Below, in pieces: positions 59,050 through 64,000 of a DNA stretch of 64,000 nt. The stretch is from the NCBI GenBank assembly GCA_026545765.1, contig CM048840.1:29082765-29146764 (forward strand), written 5' to 3'. This DNA is from Plantago major. Taxonomy: Eukaryota > Streptophyta > Magnoliopsida > Lamiales > Plantaginaceae. How positions within the stretch are numbered: position 1 is the first letter of the stretch; every line of letters begins with the position of its first letter. Both the position numbers and the translations under genes were made by a program. The notes beneath the pieces are model-generated. The model saw only the letters and a program-made list of their open reading frames with translations, was not told the DNA's origin and made no database searches.

Positions 59050-59740
59050 TTGATACGGTTGAGCATAGACGAATAGGGGAACATATTAGTGTTGTTGCTA
59101 GGGATCATGAGGGGCAATGTTATTGCTTTGTGATAAAATTTTATGTCTAGGTTGTAGAAAATGCGGAAGGTTGGCCAGTCAAATTTAAAACTAAATTTGT
59201 TCAAGATTTTGAGTGGCAACATGTAGTAATTGAAAGTGATTGTTCTTTGTGATTAAATATCTTAAACCGACAAATTTTAGCTTTGCCCCTTTGTTTCACT
59301 TTTCAAAGAAATTCAGGTATTTGATGGAGAATTAAGTTTTGCCAGCTGGTTAAATGAGAGGCTAACGTTTTAGCACATAAATTAATTATCAGTTGGATTT
59401 TCTTATGATGATGTTGGTTTGGTAGATTTGTATTATACACACCAAGATCGTTATGTGGAGGAGCACATACCACCCCAGGGGTTGCCTCGATTAATTTATT
59501 TTGTCCTTCCATTTCTATTTATTATTAAACATAAATGGCGAAGAATTTTGTGGAGTTAGTTTCATTTTCAGCCAGTATATCTTTCACTGTTTATTTTTTG
59601 TATATTGGCTGCATATATATTTTTATTAAATCTCATATAAATTTATATAGAAAAATCCGAAAAATATTTTCAACATATATTTAAATTCGCCGTGTCAAGA
59701 CGAATTCATCTAAATATTTTCGACTTTATCACTCGCATGT
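59050..59740 (+). repeat. RNase H-derived repeat, copy 3
   Basis: It reads VVARDHEGQCY then AEGWPVKFKTKFVQDFEWQH and VVIESDC, the best-preserved first half of the RNase H (RVT_3-like) motif set in the window. A decayed second half (gttaaatgagaggctaacg) and the caagacgaattcatc block follow. Stops prevent function. Confidence 0.65.
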
Positions 59741-59814
59741 GAAGACTTCAATGATTGTCTTTGACAGGGAAAATCGGATTAATTGTGGTTTGGAAAATTC
59801 ATATCCAGTTAAGA

Positions 59815-60345
59815 TCGTATTTAGTGTATCCATTCCTCCATCCATCCATACATATATTATGTAAAGCACAAGGGGCTAGAGCTCACTAGATCCATTCAGT
59901 CCTACGTGGAATTTTCTCTAATTAGTTGTATTTTAGCCAGTACATATTTAACTGTTATTTTTGGTATGTTGACTATATATATAGCTTTTATTAAATCTCA
60001 TATAACTTTATTTACAAAATTTCGAAAAATATTTTGAACATATATTTGAATTCGTTGTGACAAGACGAATTCATAGACACCAATCTTGAATACTATTATT
60101 AATTAAATAATTTTTTAATTCTTTAAAATAAAATAAAAAATTATTAAATAAGATAAAATGAAATAATGAAATTTTAGAAATAGAGCATTTATTAAATTCA
60201 ATCCTACGTGGAATTTTGTGGAATTAATTGCATTTTCTACAACTATATCTTTCAATGTTTATTTTTGTATGTTCGATGTATATATAGTTTTTACTAAATC
60301 TCATATAAATTTACCTACAAAATTCCGAAAAATATTTTGAACATA
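59815..60345. repeat. 'caagacgaatt' dispersed repeats, two adjoining units
   Basis: The unit from about 59870 matches 44090-44310 (tcctacgtggaatttt, ttagccagta, gacaagacgaattcatagac). A further unit starts near 60190 and is interrupted at 60345 by an Emigrant-like MITE. Confidence 0.75.
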
Positions 60346-60519
60346 CAGTTTAACCCCCCTAAAAGAATACTCTATAAAGGAATAAATTCACTATAATAAT
60401 AAAAACTTACGGTCCCAATTTATGTATAAACGCTTTAAAAAAACTCTATTTTGGAATAAACTCTTTATAAGAATATTTTTTGTTAGTCCCAACGATATTA
60501 CTGTATGGAGTTTTTACTG
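60346..60519. mobile_element. Emigrant-like MITE
   Basis: This 174-bp element has CAGT...ACTG termini, short imperfect inverted repeats (cagtttaaccccc and the complement cagtaaaaactcc) and an internal cggtcccaa. TA flanks both sides (60344-60345 and 60520-60521). The host repeat reads continuously (gaaca-ta-tatttgaatt) when the element is taken out, which fixes the ends. Confidence 0.82.
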
Positions 60520-60649
60520 TATATTTGAATTCACCATGACAAGACGAATCATAGACCAATCTAGATTATTATTATTAATTAAATAAATTATTTTATTCAC
60601 TAAATTAAAATATAAATTTATTATATAAGATAAAATGAAATAATAGAAT

Positions 60650-61405
60650 TTTAAAAATACATTTGTTCAATATTTTGAGTGGCAACATATAGTAATTGAA
60701 AGGGGTGATGTTAAATCGAGAGCAACATTTGCTACATTGAAAGCAATTGTGTTTATATTAGGAAAGATTGCTTCTTGATTTTTTAAATCTTTCCAAAAAT
60801 GAACGTGATTGCTCTTAAATCGACAAATTTTAGCTTTGCACCTTTGTTTCAGTTTTCTAATAAATTCAGGTATTTGATGGAGATCGAATTTTATTCCATG
60901 AGGTTTTGACAGGTTAAACGTGAAGCTAACGTTTTAGCACATAGATTATCAGTTGAGTGTTCTTATGATGATGTTGGTTTGGTAGATTTGTATTATCCAC
61001 CCGGGGTTGTTTCGATTAATTTATTTTATCTTCCCATTTCTATTTATTATTAAACGTAAACTATATCGCGGCATTGCCACATAAATTTTATGAAATTAGT
61101 TGCATTTTCAGCCAGCATATCTTTCACTATTTATTTTTTGTATATTGGCTGCATTATATAGTTTTTATTAAATCTCATATAAATTTAGATACAAAACTCC
61201 GAAAATATTTTGAACATATATTTAAATTTGTCGTGCCAAGACGAATTCATCTAAAACTTCTCGACTTTATGACTCGCATGTTTTCATAAAGTCGACTAAC
61301 AACAATATCTACTATAATTGTGTACTTAAATGCAACTCTATGCATATTCTTCTTGAGTTTTTTTTTTTTTTTTTTGTATTTGATATGGATCAAGATAAAT
61401 TTGAT
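60650..61405 (+). repeat. RNase H-derived repeat, copy 4
   Basis: It begins with the tttgagtggcaacatatagt block, then a KREANVLAHRLS-like stretch (gttaaacgtgaagctaacg), the cccatttctatttattatta block with a degenerate hairpin, the ccaagacgaattcatc block and tttgatatggatcaag, in the order seen at 18612-20171. Confidence 0.65.
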
Positions 61406-61424
61406 GTTTCTATTTTTTGAGAAT

Positions 61425-61760
61425 AGGCTCCATCATATGGGGTTGGAGTAGTTGTGAAATATTATTCGGGACATATTTGACTTGGATACGAAAGGAATAC
61501 CATTTATTTGTGATTCTTAATAGGTAGAGGTTGATGCGGAAAATGCAGAGTCAACACTACACGACTTGGATAAGGAAGAATAACCTTGAGCACATGTTCG
61601 TTCTCTACCATCACATAAATTAGCTGAGTTAGTGTATCATTGACGAAATGTGGCTAAAGTACCTTGCGACTTAGTAGTAAATAAAATACAGATGAGTAAG
61701 TTGATGATGTATACGAGCTTCGATTATAATTTTAATATTTATAAAGATCTCTAAGGTTTA
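61425..61760 (+). repeat. RNase H-like start followed by repeat shared with 41695-41965
   Basis: The frame GVGVVVKYYSGHI followed by LDTKGIPFI looks like the beginning of an RNase H domain. The gataaggaagaataacctt and ggctaaagtaccttg blocks follow. Decayed. Confidence 0.55.
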
Positions 61761-61939
61761 ACTTTTATTCCCGTTTTATGCTTTTATTTTCACTATGTGA
61801 TTTTTAAATTATTTTCTCCTAGACGTGCTCTTTTCAGTTCCAGAAGATATAATAGATACACGTGAGTTAATTGGTGGTGTGTTGATCTCTACATGTCTAT
61901 CAACAATATTTTGCATGTGAAGACCTTCAATTTCCTTTT

Positions 61940-62841
61940 TGTTGAGGGTAAAAGTCCCCCAACCACTTAATGAATTTTCCTTGCTTTCCTTCACGTTAAG
62001 TACCTAGACCACCTTTGAGTAAGAACCACCTTGCTTGCAAGAACCAAAGAGTAAGAGCCCGTAAGAACCGTCGTACTGATAAGAGGCGATGCGTAAGGAC
62101 CTGCACAAATAGCTTGGAGAGGGGGGGGGGGTTAGGACCAAGGACCCGGTTTGCTAAGTGTCAAACCGGTCCGAGACTTTACTCAAGAGAGATTGAAGAT
62201 CTACTCTGTATGATAGTTAAAGTTTGGAAGTGATTATGGCTTACCCTTAACATGGGAGTGTGTGCCCTATATATAGATTTCTACCCAATTGGGAGGGTTC
62301 CACCAGATCGTGCCAAGTGTAAGGCCTGGATTGAGCCACCAAGGCTTCAATAGGCCCATGGCCCATTAATGACACTTGCCCCATTCCTCTTTGGGCTTTC
62401 AGGGGTAGTTTAGTCATTAATGTGAGAGTTTTAGAGGCTTTGATACAATCTGCTATGGGTCAAGTCCGAAGAGGTTGGTCCGGACGTTTGGTTCGGACCG
62501 TATTGGGTTGTCTGGGGAACACCCATAAATTTGTCCGACTCCTCCGATTCGGACCTTATTACCCAGACCTCCTTACTCTCTAGTGCCAGTTTACTTGGTT
62601 GCTTGTGAGATTGTCATGTTGGATCCGGATCGTCGTCCTAATCGGACCCCATGGTTACGGACCACTGGAGGGGTCGGACCTACTACCGTTCAAGTCCTTT
62701 CTGTCCTTCTCCTTTAGGATGGGTCGGACCTAAGGGGCTTAGGGTCGGATTATAGTGTCTCGGATCCTCAGACAACTTGGGATGCCTTGGGATTCATTCC
62801 AAAGGCGCCTATGACGGATTGGACATAATTTCGTATCAACA
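61940..62841 (-). mobile_element. Solo LTR related to element B
   Basis: On the minus strand it starts TGTTGATACGAAATTATG and ends ACCCTCAACA, like the element B LTR, with ctctcttgagtaaagtctc and a C-run (G11 at 62121-62131 on the plus strand) at equivalent places. The flanking CTTTT at 61935-61939 and 62842-62846 is a perfect target duplication. No internal sequence is present. A TATA-like ctatatatag is at about 62265-62274. Confidence 0.9.
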
Positions 62842-62846
62842 CTTTT

Positions 62847-63143
62847 CTTTATGCATAAGATTCGATCGGTAGGATGAGGTATAAGGGTTCTCTTCTCTAC
62901 TGTTTCTGGCTGGAAGGACTGGTTATGTCCAACCTAAATTCAACCCCGTTCGAAATAATGATGTTCAGGTCCGGTTTGGCATATAGGGGGTTGGGGAGTC
63001 TGCATATATACTCTCTAGGCGGGGATCTCTCTTCGATCTTCTCTCTACTTTCTTGATCTATAACGAGCATGGGGGATCTGATACTCTCTAGGTGGGGAAA
63101 CTCTCTTCGATCTTCTCTCTACTTTCTTGATCTCCATAACGAG
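62847..63143. repeat. Intergenic DNA with a 73-bp tandem duplication
   Basis: Units beginning actctctagg lie at 63010 and 63083 and share cttcgatcttctctctactt and ttgatct. The second unit runs into the C/G homopolymer pair. No gene seen. Confidence 0.75.
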
Positions 63144-63175
63144 CCCCCCCCCCCCTCGGGGGGGGGGGGGGGGGG
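63144..63175. repeat. C12-TC-G18 inverted homopolymer
   Basis: Twelve C, then TC, then eighteen G. The two runs are complementary and could form a hairpin, and the G-run alone could form a quadruplex. Run lengths may be unreliable. Confidence 0.8.
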
Positions 63176-63180
63176 AACAA

Positions 63181-63302
63181 CATGGTAAGTTATGTTTGTA
63201 GAATAATAATTTTTATGTCTTTGGTGGGGTGATGCATACCACCGCGGGGTTGTTGGGAACCGGTGGGTTGGAAAAAATAATCGTAACATGTGAAATTATG
63301 TT

Positions 63303-63378
<76 letters not shown>

Positions 63379-63425
63379 TGTGTGTGTGTGGTGGAGTGAC
63401 CACATACCACCACGGGGTTGTCGGA
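63181..63425. repeat. Duplicated segment with (TA)n expansion
   Basis: Two related segments, aacatg-gtaagttatgtttgta ... ataccaccgcggggttgttg and aacatgtgaaattatgtttg ... ataccaccacggggttgtcg, lie about 100-170 bases apart. The second contains the (TA)n tract. Part of it matches, in inverted orientation, sequence near 2575-2600. Confidence 0.7.
63305..63375. repeat. (TA)n microsatellite
   Basis: About 35 TA dinucleotides followed by ttttt and (GT)n. Confidence 0.95.
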
Positions 63426-63659
63426 AACAACCCTATTGATTATGTTGTATACTTTTGTATTTTATTTTAGTTCGGTTTGGGGGATACAATTTTTTTCAAA
63501 AGACATTTACCTGTTACTAATTAACAGGGCGGGTACGGTAGGACCCTATTTTTACATTTCATATAGTTAGCATAAACACTCAATGATATAATATTGGATG
63601 AAGGACTACCGACCGACACCGCGACCAACGTTGTTCACATAAATTTGACTACCTTATTT

Positions 63660-63743
63660 TCTCGATTAATTTATTTTATCATTTCCTTTTAATTTATTAT
63701 TAAAAGTAAACTATACCGTGGCATCGCCACGGGTTAGTACTAG
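63660..63743 (+). mobile_element. Helitron-like 3' terminus
   Basis: The hairpin CCGTGGC (63716-63722), loop atc, GCCACGG (63726-63732) is followed after seven bases by CTAG (63740-63743) and then T. This is the usual Helitron end: a hairpin, then CTRR, inserted between A and T. The 5' end could not be located. The upstream ctcgattaatttattttat block resembles the same position in the RNase H-derived repeats. Confidence 0.65.
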
Positions 63744-63779
63744 TGAACCTTAAAAACAAGAAATTGAGTCTCCATTGGC

Positions 63780-64000
63780 GACCCATAAGCTCCAATTGAA
63801 GCTGCTACAGCAGCCCCCAATCTGATCATTAAGAGCTCCAACCGGAGCTCTTAAAAAGCTCTCGCAGGAGCTTCAAACAGCTCCGACGGGAGCTGTGAAA
63901 GAGCTTCAAACGGAACTCTTAGCAGCCCGATTAGAGCTCCATCTGGAGCTCTTTAAAAGCTCCTGCCGAAGCTGTTTCAAGCTCCGGCGGGAGCTTTAAA
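63780..64000. repeat. AGCTCC-rich degenerate repeat running off the right edge
   Basis: Gagctcc or gagctct occurs about every 12-20 bases, often as inverted pairs such as gagctccaaccggagctc and agctccgacgggagct. At least ten occurrences are seen. The motif matches the 4546-4781 array in the fold-back element. Confidence 0.75.

Noticed and set aside
63190-63413. ORFs with long Tyr-Ile runs
   Set aside because: They are translations of the TA microsatellite.

Overview
The window is nuclear DNA of a flowering plant, most likely a eudicot. The evidence is AT-rich intergenic DNA, spliced genes with GT-AG introns, a tandem pair of plant leucine-rich-repeat receptor kinases, and plant-type transposons (Helitron, Stowaway and Emigrant MITEs, Ty1/copia, and Tat-lineage Ty3/gypsy elements). 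I could not identify the species. I saw no tRNA, rRNA, CRISPR array or organelle genes.

Layout. 1-2562: decayed Helitron helicase on the minus strand, running off the left edge. 2563-8354: AT-rich DNA with tandem duplications, a fold-back element with an AGCTCC-rich core (4159-5124), a Stowaway fragment, an unrecognised coding remnant, a decayed RNase H-like segment and an (AT)n microsatellite. 8355-17180: two intact, tandemly duplicated minus-strand receptor kinase genes of the LRR-XII (EFR/Xa21-like, non-RD) type, with predicted products of 1104 and 1090 residues; these are the only intact host genes. 17181-21416: AT-rich DNA with two tandem copies of a repeat carrying RNase H (RVT_3-like) remnants.

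21417-41568 is Tat-type Ty3/gypsy element A, with LTRs of about 737 bp. It carries a damaged plus-strand gag-pol, a damaged minus-strand spliced gene, a captured MULE-like fragment, and a nested Ty1/copia element (33484-39891) that has lost its reverse transcriptase and RNase H. 41569-44367 holds MITEs and repeats. 44368-58833 is Tat-type element B, with LTRs of about 905 bp and a perfect ATATA target duplication. Its plus-strand gag-pol is nearly complete but broken by nonsense codons. On the minus strand it has a well-preserved multi-exon gene, a small Cys-rich ORF with its own TATA box, and a weaker third candidate. 58834-64000 holds more copies of the RNase H repeat, an Emigrant-like MITE, a solo LTR related to B (61940-62841, CTTTT target duplication), a Helitron-like 3' terminus (hairpin plus CTAG|T near 63743), and an AGCTCC-rich degenerate repeat leaving the right edge.

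How the parts relate. The receptor kinases probably act at the plasma membrane in pattern-triggered immunity. Nearly everything else is transposon-derived and layered: B sits inside an older repeat, copia sits inside A, and MITEs sit inside a kinase intron and the repeats. The most interesting system is the antisense transcription unit shared by A and B. In both, a minus-strand TATA box lies about 600-670 bp before the 3' LTR and an acidic/conserved-domain/coiled-coil protein gene follows. Two of its introns are at matching positions in the two diverged elements, so the gene has been kept and spliced through the history of the family.
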